From: JACCZX01 sp038216465
GTDB taxonomy: Bacteria > Pseudomonadota > Gammaproteobacteria > Burkholderiales > Burkholderiaceae_F
DNA: 22,231 nt
Assembly: GCA_038216465.1 (NCBI GenBank)
Contig: JBBQQC010000035.1
Coordinates: 1 to 22,231 of the forward strand
Reading direction: 5' to 3'
Shown piece after piece: positions 7,301 to 17,443 of this stretch. The position numbers and the translations under genes were made by a program. Every line of letters begins with the position of its first letter. Position 1 is the stretch's first letter. Below the pieces are notes generated by a model. It worked only from the letters and a program-made list of their open reading frames with translations, did not search any database and was not told the origin of the DNA.

Positions 7301-8275
7301 ATGGCGGTGTTCACCGCGCTTTCGCGCGCCGAAGCCGCCGCGTTTCTGAGCCACTTCTCGCTGGGTGAGTTGATCGAGCTCGAGGGCATTCATACCGGCA
7401 TCGAGAACACCAACTTCTTCGTCACGACCGACCGTGGCCGCTACGTATTGACGATTTTTGAGCGGCTGACGGCACGACAGCTGCCGTTTTACCTGCAGCT
7501 GATGGTTCATCTGTCGCACAAGGGGCTGCCGGTGCCCGAGCCGCAGCCGACCCGCAGCGGAGCGCTCATCGCAGAGTTGAAGAGCAAGCCCGCTGCACTG
7601 ATAACGCGGCTGCCCGGCCAGGCCACGACCGAGCCAACCCCTGCGCAGTGCGCAAGCGTCGGCGAATTCCTGGCGCGCATGCACCTGGCCGGTCTCGATT
7701 TCGCGCCGTTTCAGCCCCATTTGCGCGGCATCGGATGGTGGAAGAGCGCCGTTCCGAGGCTCGAGCAGCACGTTCCAGATGACGTAATGCACACGCTGGC
7801 GGAGGAATTGATATTTCAGGATTCGTTTTTTCGCAGCGCGCGCTTTGAAAAGCTGCCGGCCGGCCCGATCCATGCCGATCTGTTCCGCGACAACGTACTG
7901 CTGGTACGCGAAGGCGACGCCGACCGCATCGGCGGCGTCATCGACTTCTATTTTGCCGGCTGTTCGATCTGGCTGTTCGACCTCGCCATCACGGTCAACG
8001 ACTGGTGTATCGAGCAATCGACCGGCGAGTTTGACCCGGCGCGGGCGCGGGCGATGCTGAATGCGTACCACACGGTGCGCCCGCTGACCGAGGACGAGCA
8101 CGAATGCTGGCGCACGTCATTGCGCGCCGCCGCCCTTCGATTCTGGATTTCACGGCTGTACGACTACTATCTGCCGCGCCCCGCGCATTTGTTGACTCCG
8201 CATGATCCCGCACATTTCGAACGCATTTTGAAACGCAGAATTGCCGATGCCTCGCTGCCGTGGGTTGCTCAGTAG
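7301..8275 (+). CDS. thrB: Homoserine kinase (aminoglycoside-phosphotransferase fold)
   Basis: Homoserine kinase phosphorylates L-homoserine with ATP to O-phospho-L-homoserine, the penultimate step of threonine synthesis. This 324-residue enzyme is the APH/choline-kinase-fold type, not the GHMP type of E. coli. Visible features are the N-terminal GIENTNFFVTT and GRYVLTIFER (nucleotide-binding lobe), the catalytic loop HADLFRDNVL (191-200) with Asp193 and Asn198, and the Mg2+-binding DFYFAG (Asp215). The C-terminal ALRFWISRLYDYYLPRP stretch is typical. It begins 18 bases after the DUF2782 gene and is followed 21 bases later by the BPSS1780-family gene, the standard betaproteobacterial order. 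thrA and thrC are not in the window. Confidence 0.95.
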   Translation: MAVFTALSRAEAAAFLSHFSLGELIELEGIHTGIENTNFFVTTDRGRYVLTIFERLTARQLPFYLQLMVHLSHKGLPVPEPQPTRSGALIAELKSKPAALITRLPGQATTEPTPAQCASVGEFLARMHLAGLDFAPFQPHLRGIGWWKSAVPRLEQHVPDDVMHTLAEELIFQDSFFRSARFEKLPAGPIHADLFRDNVLLVREGDADRIGGVIDFYFAGCSIWLFDLAITVNDWCIEQSTGEFDPARARAMLNAYHTVRPLTEDEHECWRTSLRAAALRFWISRLYDYYLPRPAHLLTPHDPAHFERILKRRIADASLPWVAQ

Positions 8276-8296
8276 TGGCCTTTCCGTTGGAGCTTG

Positions 8297-9073
8297 ATGA
8301 TCGTTAGGACCCTGCCGGCGCGCGCCGGTTTGATGTGGCTGCGTGACGCTTTGAGGCTGTACCGTCGTCAGCCGTTCGCGCTGACCTCGCTGGTTATCCT
8401 GTACACCATCGGCATTTCGCTGCTGGTTTACGTGCCGTTTATCGGACTTCCACTGGCCGCAGTGCTGATTCCTTTCGGCACGATCGGACTTACGCTGGCC
8501 GGTCGTGATGCCGAGCGCGGGACAATGCCGATGCCCACACTGATGCTGGAACCCTTTCGTCATGCCGAGCAGCGCAGAAAACTGGCGCAACTGGGATTCG
8601 TCAACGCGACGCTTTGGCTGCTTCTCGTGGTGGTGGTTTCGGTGCTCGCCGCCGACGAGCTCGCGCACTGGCAATTTGTCGACGGTCAGGTCGATCGAGT
8701 TTCGGTCGGGCAGAATCTTCCGTGGGATGCGATTGTTGCGGCGAGCCTGATTTACCTGCCGATTCTGATGGCGACCTGGTTGGCCCCTCAGCTTGTCGCG
8801 TGGCATGGCCAGCCGGTCGGCAAGGCGCTGTTCTTCTCCTTTTTCGCCTGCTGGCGTAATCGCTGGCCGTTCCTGACGCTGGGCGCAGCTCTGCTCGTGA
8901 CATCCATCGTGGCCGTCTTCATACTGCCGCAGTTGCTGCAGGGACTCGGGGCGTCGCCGCAACTGGCCTCGATGCTTGTCGCCCCAGTTGCACTGATACT
9001 TGTCAGCGTCGGCTACGCGACCCAGTATCCGATTTATCGCAGCCTGATCGAAACTCAGGACGCACTCGCATGA
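8297..9073 (+). CDS. BPSS1780-family polytopic membrane protein
   Basis: A 258-residue inner-membrane protein of unknown function. Hydrophobic segments are visible at about 27-48, 50-70, 102-120, 143-160, 190-212 and 224-245, so roughly six membrane spans. The N-terminal ARAGLMWLRDALRLYRRQP and the following segment match what I recall of the BPSS1780 family, which is encoded directly after thrB in many betaproteobacteria. ATG 8297 is chosen because GGAG lies four bases before it; a TTG one codon upstream is the alternative. Its TGA overlaps the next gene's ATG (ATGA, 9070-9073), so the two are translationally coupled and may work together. No catalytic motif is seen. Confidence 0.75.
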   Translation: MIVRTLPARAGLMWLRDALRLYRRQPFALTSLVILYTIGISLLVYVPFIGLPLAAVLIPFGTIGLTLAGRDAERGTMPMPTLMLEPFRHAEQRRKLAQLGFVNATLWLLLVVVVSVLAADELAHWQFVDGQVDRVSVGQNLPWDAIVAASLIYLPILMATWLAPQLVAWHGQPVGKALFFSFFACWRNRWPFLTLGAALLVTSIVAVFILPQLLQGLGASPQLASMLVAPVALILVSVGYATQYPIYRSLIETQDALA

Positions 9074-9978
9074 TCCGCCTCGACTTAAGCGTTGAGCTGA
9101 ATTACCAAATTGACCAATACGGGGCCGATTTCGTGTTCAACATCCACGCGGCGCAGACGCGCAGCCAGGTGATCACGGCCGAGAATCTGGTGCTGAGCCA
9201 GCCGATCGTGCCGCAGATGTACACCGACCCTGTCACCGGCAATCGCTACCTGCGCGTGCGCGCGTTGCCGGGTCCGCTAAAACTGTCTTACACGGCCACG
9301 GTAGACCTGACGCACCACCGCGCCGACACGACGCAATTGGCTGAAGTGCCGATCTCGCGGCTGCCGCTCGAGGTGATCAGCTATATCTATCCGAGCCGCT
9401 ACTGCCAGTCCGATCGGCTGTACAAGCTCGCGAACAACGAGTTCGGCAATCTTGCGCAGGGCTATAGCCGCGTCGAAGCGATTCGCGCGTGGGTCAATCG
9501 TCGCGTCACCTTCAGATCGAACACGTCGAATTCAAACACGTCGGCGGTCGACACTCTGATCGAGCAGGTGGGCGTCTGCCGGGATTTCACACATTTGATG
9601 ATTGCACTGTGCCGCGCGCTGAACATTCCGGCTCGCTTCACCACCGGTACCGACTACGGCGCCGATCCAGCGCTGGGGCCACCTGATTTTCACGCATATG
9701 TCGAGGCCTTTCTCGGCGACCGCTGGTACATCTTCGATCCTTCCGGCACCGCGATTCCAATGGGTTTCGTGCGTTTCGGAACCGGGCGCGACGCTGCTGA
9801 CGTTGCGTTTGCGACCATCTTCGGCGGCGTACTGTCACAGGCACCGGTGATCCGCACCACCGCAATGGAGGACACGGCGCGCGGCATCGCGACTCCGCAG
9901 CACTGTCGCGAAGCGCTGTCGACCGATAGCGTGCTGGGATTCAGGTCAGCTTCGCAACCGCCAGCGATAACCACTTAA
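9070..9978 (+). CDS. Transglutaminase-like cysteine protease-fold protein
   Basis: A 302-residue protein with a bacterial transglutaminase-like N-terminal region (about 1-110, beta-rich) and a transglutaminase core (about 130-230). The Cys-His-Asp triad is intact: Cys170 in QVGVCRDFTHL, His208 in PPDFHAYVEAFLG and Asp223 in YIFDPSG. Many such proteins act as proteases or amidases rather than cross-linkers; the substrate is unknown. No signal peptide is seen, so it is probably cytosolic. It is translationally coupled to the membrane protein before it. Its last 38 bases overlap the 3' end of the convergent helicase gene, with no terminator between them. The final residues after about 260 look low in conservation and may only be the consequence of that overlap. 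Confidence 0.85.
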   Translation: MIRLDLSVELNYQIDQYGADFVFNIHAAQTRSQVITAENLVLSQPIVPQMYTDPVTGNRYLRVRALPGPLKLSYTATVDLTHHRADTTQLAEVPISRLPLEVISYIYPSRYCQSDRLYKLANNEFGNLAQGYSRVEAIRAWVNRRVTFRSNTSNSNTSAVDTLIEQVGVCRDFTHLMIALCRALNIPARFTTGTDYGADPALGPPDFHAYVEAFLGDRWYIFDPSGTAIPMGFVRFGTGRDAADVAFATIFGGVLSQAPVIRTTAMEDTARGIATPQHCREALSTDSVLGFRSASQPPAITT

Positions 9979-12900
9979 GCCCCTGCGGGCCGAAATTGAT
10001 TTGCGCGCGCGCGTCGTCGCCGTTGCCTTCCAGATTGACGACCACGCCTTCGCCGAAGCGTGCGTGATTGACCGACTGGCCGATGCGGTAGCCATGCGTC
10101 GGCTTCGCGCTCGGCATGCTGCTGCGTATCGCCGCAGCCACGCCCGCGTCATGCCACTGGCCGAACCTTCCGCCGCCGCTGGCCCGCACGCGCGGGGTTA
10201 GCCACTTGACCGCTTCCTCGGGCAGCTCGGCGATGAAGCGCGACTTGATGCCGTAACGCGTCTGGCCGTGCAGCATCCGGCTCTGCGCGAAACTGATATA
10301 CAGCCGCTGCCGCGCGCGCGTGATCGCAACGTACATCAGCCGCCGTTCCTCTTCCGGTCCACCCGGTTCGTTGTTGCTGTTCTCGTGCGGGAACAGGCCT
10401 TCCTCGAGGCCGCTGATGAACACCGCGTAAAACTCGAGCCCTTTGGCCGAGTGCACCGTCATCATCTGCAGCGCGTCCTGACCCGCCTGCGCCTGGTTGT
10501 CGCCGGCCTCGAGCGATGCGTGCGACAAAAATCCGGCGAGCGGAGACAGCTGAGCGATCTCGGCGTCTCCTTGGCCGCCGGGTGTATCCGCGGCATACCC
10601 TTCTTCCATCACGAACGCGGCGGCAGCATTGATCAGTTCATTCAGATTTTCTATGCGCTCCTGGCCCTCTTTCTCGCTTTGGTAGTGCGCAATCAAACCG
10701 CTTCGATGAATTACCGCATCGACGATTTCCGACAGCGGCAAGTCGCCGGTGTCACGGCGCAGTGTGTCGATCAGCTTGACGAACCCGCCCAGATTCGCGC
10801 CGGCCTTGCCGCTCAGCGCGCCGACCGCTGCATACAGTGTCTGACCGCTTGCAAGCGCGGCGTCGCCCAGCTGCTCGAGCGTGCGAGCGCCTATTCCGCG
10901 CGGCGGAAAATTGATTACGCGCAGAAACGCGGTGTCGTCAGCAGGGTTTTCGATCAGGCGCAGATAGGCAAGAGCGTGCTTGACCTCGGCGCGCTCGAAG
11001 AATCGCAAGCCGCCGTAGACGCGATATGGAATCGCTGCATTGAACAGCGCGTGTTCTATTACGCGTGACTGTGCGTTCGAGCGATACAAGATTGCAATCT
11101 CGCCGCGCGTGTGGCCCTCGGCGATCAGACTCTTGATCTCTTCGACCATCCACGCCGCTTCGTAGCCGTCGGTCTGCGCTTCGTAAATCCGCACCGGCTC
11201 ACCCTCGCCGGCGGCGGTCCACAGATCCTTACCCAGCCGGCGCTGGTTATTGGCGATCAGCGCGTTGGCTGCGTTCAGGATGTGGCCGCCCGAGCGATAG
11301 TTCTGCTCGAGCTTGATCAGGTTGCGCACGCGGAATTCGCGCTCGAAGTCCGCCATGTTGCCGACGTTGGCGCCGCGAAACGCGTAGATCGAGTTATGCG
11401 TGCAGATGCCGTTAGCAATGAAGTTGTGCGAGTCCTCGACGTCGAGGTCGTAAACGGTGCACGTCTCCGGCTCGTGCAGCTCGACTTCACGCACGAGGTC
11501 GTAGCCGCCTCTGGCGTCCGCCACCGCCATGCCTGCGCGCACGTATTGAGCCTGAATCAACGGCAGGTATCCCTTGCCCATCCGCGCGCGCTGGATCAGC
11601 CTTCCACCCATCAGCGCGCGCAGGCGCGATGCATCCTCGAGCGCCGTGCCGTAGTCGCGGCGCCAGAACTTGGCGGCCCATCCGCCCTTGCCTTCGGAGA
11701 TCGGCTTCATCGCAAAACCCGCTTCGACCGCATTGCGCATCGCCACTTCGTTGCAAGTGCGCGCGTAGATCCGGTGATCGGGTTTGTCTCGGCGCGAGTC
11801 GCTGCACATGCTAACGATCACGTCACCCTCGTCGCCGAACGATGGGCGGCGCCGATCGTCGGGGTGATCAAACGCGAGTCCACGGTCGGCCAGCAGCCAT
11901 CTGGCCGCGCGCTCGGTATTCAGCTCAAAAAATTCGCGCGGCACGGCAGGTTCACCCTTGCGCTTGCGCCCCGCAGTAAACGCGCGCATCGGCAGTCCAT
12001 ATTTCAGTGAAATCACGGCCAAGTCTTCCTGCGCCTCGATCGCTCCCTCATAAGTGCCGATGATCCAGATCTGCTCTCCGCCCTCTTTGCGAGCGCGGTA
12101 ACGAAACCCCGGCGGCAGATACTTGCTGTGTCGCGCGCGCCGGTGGCCTGAAACGGCAACTCGATAGCCCACCCCGGGCTTCATCATCATGTAAAGGAAG
12201 AACCGCGCCGGCATATGACCGACGGCGTAACCCGCGAAATGCACGTGTTCAGGCGTCGTCGTCAGCGTCCTGCTCTTCTGCGTGCGCAGCGTGACGAGCC
12301 GCGTCTGCTCGGTGCGATAGTGAACTTTCCAGACGCGCGACGAACCCATCTTGCCGCCGCCGACGCAAGACTTGACCATATTGCCGACGCGGATCTGCTC
12401 GACCGGCTTGACGGTGCCGTCGGCCATCATCACCTCGGTCCCCGCGACGACGCACTGGTCGTCGTCACCTACCGCAAACACGACGTTGTCGCCGCCAGCG
12501 AGCTGCTTCAGCCACGCGTACTGCAAGCGGTTCGTATCCTGGAACTCATCGACCAAGACGTGACGGAACCGGTTCTGATAATGCTGGCGCAGCATCTCGT
12601 TTCGATCGAGCAGTTCGTAGCATCGCAGCAAAAGCTCCGCGAAGTCGACCACGCCTTCACGGTTGCATTGCGCGTCATATTGCGCATAAAACTCGACGAA
12701 CCTGCGGTTGTAATCGTCGTTGACTTCGACTGCTTTCGCACGCAGCCCGGCTTCTTTCGCCTGGTTGATAAATTGCTGCAGATTGCGCGGCGGGTATCTT
12801 TCTTCGTCAATGCCATTCGCCTTTAACAGCCGCTTGATCGCGCCGAGTTGATCGGCCTGGTCCAGAATCTGAAAAGTCGACGGCAGCCCCGCGTCACGCC

Positions 12901-13195
12901 AGTGGGCGCGCAGCATTCGGTTGCACAAGCCGTGGAAGGTGCCGATCCACATGCCGCGCGTGTTAATCGGCAGCATTGCCGACAGCCGCATCAGCATCTC
13001 CTTGGCGGCCTTGTTGGTGAATGTGACCGCGAGCACGCCTTGCGGCGATAACTGGCCCGTCTGAATCAGCCACGCGATGCGCGTCGTCAGCACGCGTGTC
13101 TTCCCACTGCCGGCGCCGGCGAGTATCAGCGCGGATTGATTCGGAAGCGTGACTGCGGCGAGTTGCCGCTCGTTGAGGTTGGCGAGCAAATTCAT
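9941..13195 (-). CDS. uvrD: UvrD/PcrA-type DNA helicase precursor interrupted by an intein
   Basis: A superfamily 1A 3'-5' DNA helicase for mismatch and nucleotide-excision repair and replication-fork processing. The precursor is 1084 residues. Removing a 354-residue intein (248-601) leaves 730, normal for UvrD/PcrA. Helicase motifs in order: AGAGSGKT (26-33), TFTNKAAKEM (Ia), VDEFQDTN (II, about 215-222), GDDDQ | SIYAFRGA (III, split by the intein), LEQNYRS (IV), MTVHSAKGLEF (V) and RRLMYVAITRAR (VI). The C-terminal 45 residues look like the UvrD/PcrA Tudor-like domain (GEGVVVNLEG). Start is ATG 13195, family-like (MNLLANLNERQLAAV), with only a weak GCGGGC upstream. It is divergent from leuS and its 3' end overlaps the transglutaminase-like gene. 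uvrD and pcrA cannot be told apart with certainty. Confidence 0.95.
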   Translation of the reverse strand: MNLLANLNERQLAAVTLPNQSALILAGAGSGKTRVLTTRIAWLIQTGQLSPQGVLAVTFTNKAAKEMLMRLSAMLPINTRGMWIGTFHGLCNRMLRAHWRDAGLPSTFQILDQADQLGAIKRLLKANGIDEERYPPRNLQQFINQAKEAGLRAKAVEVNDDYNRRFVEFYAQYDAQCNREGVVDFAELLLRCYELLDRNEMLRQHYQNRFRHVLVDEFQDTNRLQYAWLKQLAGGDNVVFAVGDDDQCVVAGTEVMMADGTVKPVEQIRVGNMVKSCVGGGKMGSSRVWKVHYRTEQTRLVTLRTQKSRTLTTTPEHVHFAGYAVGHMPARFFLYMMMKPGVGYRVAVSGHRRARHSKYLPPGFRYRARKEGGEQIWIIGTYEGAIEAQEDLAVISLKYGLPMRAFTAGRKRKGEPAVPREFFELNTERAARWLLADRGLAFDHPDDRRRPSFGDEGDVIVSMCSDSRRDKPDHRIYARTCNEVAMRNAVEAGFAMKPISEGKGGWAAKFWRRDYGTALEDASRLRALMGGRLIQRARMGKGYLPLIQAQYVRAGMAVADARGGYDLVREVELHEPETCTVYDLDVEDSHNFIANGICTHNSIYAFRGANVGNMADFEREFRVRNLIKLEQNYRSGGHILNAANALIANNQRRLGKDLWTAAGEGEPVRIYEAQTDGYEAAWMVEEIKSLIAEGHTRGEIAILYRSNAQSRVIEHALFNAAIPYRVYGGLRFFERAEVKHALAYLRLIENPADDTAFLRVINFPPRGIGARTLEQLGDAALASGQTLYAAVGALSGKAGANLGGFVKLIDTLRRDTGDLPLSEIVDAVIHRSGLIAHYQSEKEGQERIENLNELINAAAAFVMEEGYAADTPGGQGDAEIAQLSPLAGFLSHASLEAGDNQAQAGQDALQMMTVHSAKGLEFYAVFISGLEEGLFPHENSNNEPGGPEEERRLMYVAITRARQRLYISFAQSRMLHGQTRYGIKSRFIAELPEEAVKWLTPRVRASGGGRFGQWHDAGVAAAIRSSMPSAKPTHGYRIGQSVNHARFGEGVVVNLEGNGDDARAQINFGPQGLKWLSLAVAKLT
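11393..12454 (-). mobile_element. Intein (354 residues) in helicase motif III
   Basis: An in-frame protein intron inserted between GDDDQ and SIYAFRGA of the helicase. Splicing blocks are all present (intein numbering). Block A is CVVAGTEVMMADGTVKPVEQ, with Cys1 as first nucleophile. Block B is TLTTTPEH, with Thr67 and His70. Block F is VYDLDVEDSHNFIANG, with Asp336/Asp338 and His343. Block G is ICTHN, ending His353-Asn354, and the first downstream residue is Ser. This is the standard class 1 layout, so splicing competence is likely. The length exceeds a mini-intein (about 130-150), so roughly 85-320 is an inserted domain. It has IIGTYEGAIEAQEDL, SLKYGLPMRAF and LLADRGLAFDHPDD but no LAGLIDADG, HNH or GIY-YIG motif that I can see. 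By eye its GC content does not differ from the host gene. Confidence 0.96.
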
Positions 13196-13242
13196 ACGAG
13201 CCCGCGAGTCTAGGGCAAGCGCTTAGCAAGCACCCCGCCCCA

Positions 13243-13248
13243 TATAAT
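13243..13248 (+). promoter_or_regulatory. Consensus -10 element of the leuS promoter
   Basis: A perfect TATAAT is followed by exactly six bases and then the leuS ATG (13255). The -35 region is poor (nearest match TTAGCA at 13223-13228 with a short 14-base spacer). No Shine-Dalgarno sequence lies before the ATG. With usual spacing, transcription would start at or next to the A of the start codon. Confidence 0.62.
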
Positions 13249-13254
13249 CGTTCG

Positions 13255-15909
<2,655 letters not shown>

Positions 15910-15912
15910 TCG

Positions 15913-16404
15913 ATGCGGCGCGCCCTGCTCGTTGCCGCTTTAGCGCTCTCCGTTACCGGGTGTGGATTCCAGCTGCGCGGTTCGCAGACGCTACCGGTCG
16001 AGCGCCTGTACCTTGCGCTGCCCACCAACTCCCCGATCGGCGCCGAAATCACGCGCGTGGTGCGCTCGTCGACCAACGCCAGCGTTGTGGCGGACCGGAA
16101 AGATGCGCAGGCTATCGTTGAGCTGCTCGGCGAACAGCGTGAGCGCGAAGTGTTGTCCATCAACGCGCAGGGTCGAGCCCGCGAGTATCAGTTGCGGCTG
16201 CGCACGACGTTCCGCGTGGTCGATCACGAAGGCGTCGAGCTGATCGCGCCGACATCACTGGTGGCGCGCCGCGATATCGCGTTCAACGAATCCGAGCTGC
16301 TGGCGAAGGAATCCGAGGAAGCGCTGTTGTATCGCGACATGCAGAGCGATCTCGTACGCCAGATCGTGAACCGGCTGCAGGGCATTCGCCCCAATGGAAG
16401 TTAG
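15913..16404 (+). CDS. lptE: LPS-assembly lipoprotein LptE
   Basis: LptE is the outer-membrane lipoprotein that plugs the LptD barrel and helps insert lipopolysaccharide at the cell surface. The 163-residue protein starts with a lipoprotein signal peptide: MRR, hydrophobic residues 4-14, then the lipobox VTGC with lipidated Cys17. GFQLRG follows immediately, the typical LptE start. Further family features are the YLALPTNSPIGAEI segment and a C-terminal QSDLVRQIVNRL amphipathic helix. It begins three bases after leuS and overlaps holA by 11 bases (16394-16404). Its presence shows that the organism has an LPS-bearing outer membrane. Confidence 0.93.
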   Translation: MRRALLVAALALSVTGCGFQLRGSQTLPVERLYLALPTNSPIGAEITRVVRSSTNASVVADRKDAQAIVELLGEQREREVLSINAQGRAREYQLRLRTTFRVVDHEGVELIAPTSLVARRDIAFNESELLAKESEEALLYRDMQSDLVRQIVNRLQGIRPNGS

Positions 16405-17443
16405 AAGCGACGCGCTCGCCAGCGTGCTCGCGCGCGCGCAGCGCGCGGGCTCGCTGCCGCCGGTGTTCGTCGTCGCCAGTGACGAGCCACTGCTCGCACT
16501 CGAAGCTCACGATGCAATCCGCTCGGCGGCACGCGGGCTTGGCTACTCCGAGCGCGACGTGTTGAACGCCGATGCGCGCTTTGATTGGTCGAAGCTGGCT
16601 GCAGCCGCGCAGGGGCTGTCGCTATTCGCAGACAAGAAAATCGTCGAGGTCCGATTGCCGGGCGGCAAACCCGGCGTTGCCGGCGCCAGGGCGCTCGAGA
16701 CGCACGCGCTGACCGCTACCGACGGTGTGATGACGATCGTATCGCTGCCGCGACTCGAGCGGCGCGACCGGCAGGCACGCTGGGTCGAGGCGCTCGAGCG
16801 AGCGGGTGTGATGGTCGACATCGAGTCGATCGAGCGCCCGCAATTGCCGCCGTGGATTTCGCAGCGGCTCGCAAAACAGAGCCAAAGCGCGGGCCGCGAC
16901 GCCCTCGAATTCATTGCCGACAAGGTTGAGGGCAACCTGCTGGCGGCGCACCAGGAAGTCGCCAAGCTGGCGTTGCTGTATCCCGCCGGCCCGCTGACGC
17001 TCGAACAGGTCACCGACAGCGTGTTGAACGTGGCGCGCTACGACATTTTTCAGTTGCCGGTTGCGATGCTCACTGGTGATGCGGATCGCGTGCGCAAGAC
17101 GATGGCAGGTCTGGAAGCCGAAGGCGAAGCGATTCCGCTGGTGCTTTGGGTGATCACCGAGGAACTGCGAACGCTGCTTCGCATCAAGGCGCACGTTGAC
17201 GCCGGCCGGCCGTTCGCGGCTGCCGCCCGTGAAAATCGGGTGTGGGGGTCGCGCGAACGGCTATTAGAGCGCGCGCTTGCGCGGATGTCGGTACGCGCAC
17301 TCGAAACCGCCCTTCTGCGCGCGGCGCAAATCGACCGCATGGCCAAGGGCCTGGATGCACCGCGGACCGACAGCAACGTGTGGCTAGAATTGACCGAACT
17401 GGCGGTGGGGATTTCCGGCCCACCAAGGAAAATCGCTGAATGA
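16394..17443 (+). CDS. holA: DNA polymerase III delta subunit
   Basis: The delta subunit of the clamp loader opens the beta sliding clamp during loading at primed sites. The 349-residue protein has the HolA layout. An N-terminal AAA+-like domain with degenerate nucleotide-binding features is at about 20-150 (VFVVASDEPLLALEA, the beta-contacting LSLFADKKIVEVRL region, LPRLERRDRQARWVEAL). A helical lid follows (ALEFIADKVEGNLLAAHQEV). The C-terminal collar domain is at about 215-340 (YDIFQLPVAMLTGD, RMAKGL). It overlaps lptE by 11 bases at the start and proA by 4 bases (ATGA, 17440-17443) at the end, so translational coupling is likely on both sides. Confidence 0.94.
   Translation: MEVRSDALASVLARAQRAGSLPPVFVVASDEPLLALEAHDAIRSAARGLGYSERDVLNADARFDWSKLAAAAQGLSLFADKKIVEVRLPGGKPGVAGARALETHALTATDGVMTIVSLPRLERRDRQARWVEALERAGVMVDIESIERPQLPPWISQRLAKQSQSAGRDALEFIADKVEGNLLAAHQEVAKLALLYPAGPLTLEQVTDSVLNVARYDIFQLPVAMLTGDADRVRKTMAGLEAEGEAIPLVLWVITEELRTLLRIKAHVDAGRPFAAAARENRVWGSRERLLERALARMSVRALETALLRAAQIDRMAKGLDAPRTDSNVWLELTELAVGISGPPRKIAE

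Noticed and set aside
10003..10013. Alternating GC tract near the uvrD 3' end, considered as Z-DNA or a functional repeat
   Set aside because: It is short, lies inside coding sequence and is expected in GC-rich genomes.
11111..12010. Plus-strand open frame (299 residues) antisense to the intein; possible separate homing gene
   Set aside because: The sense strand carries clear intein blocks in frame with the helicase. The antisense translation has no endonuclease motif.
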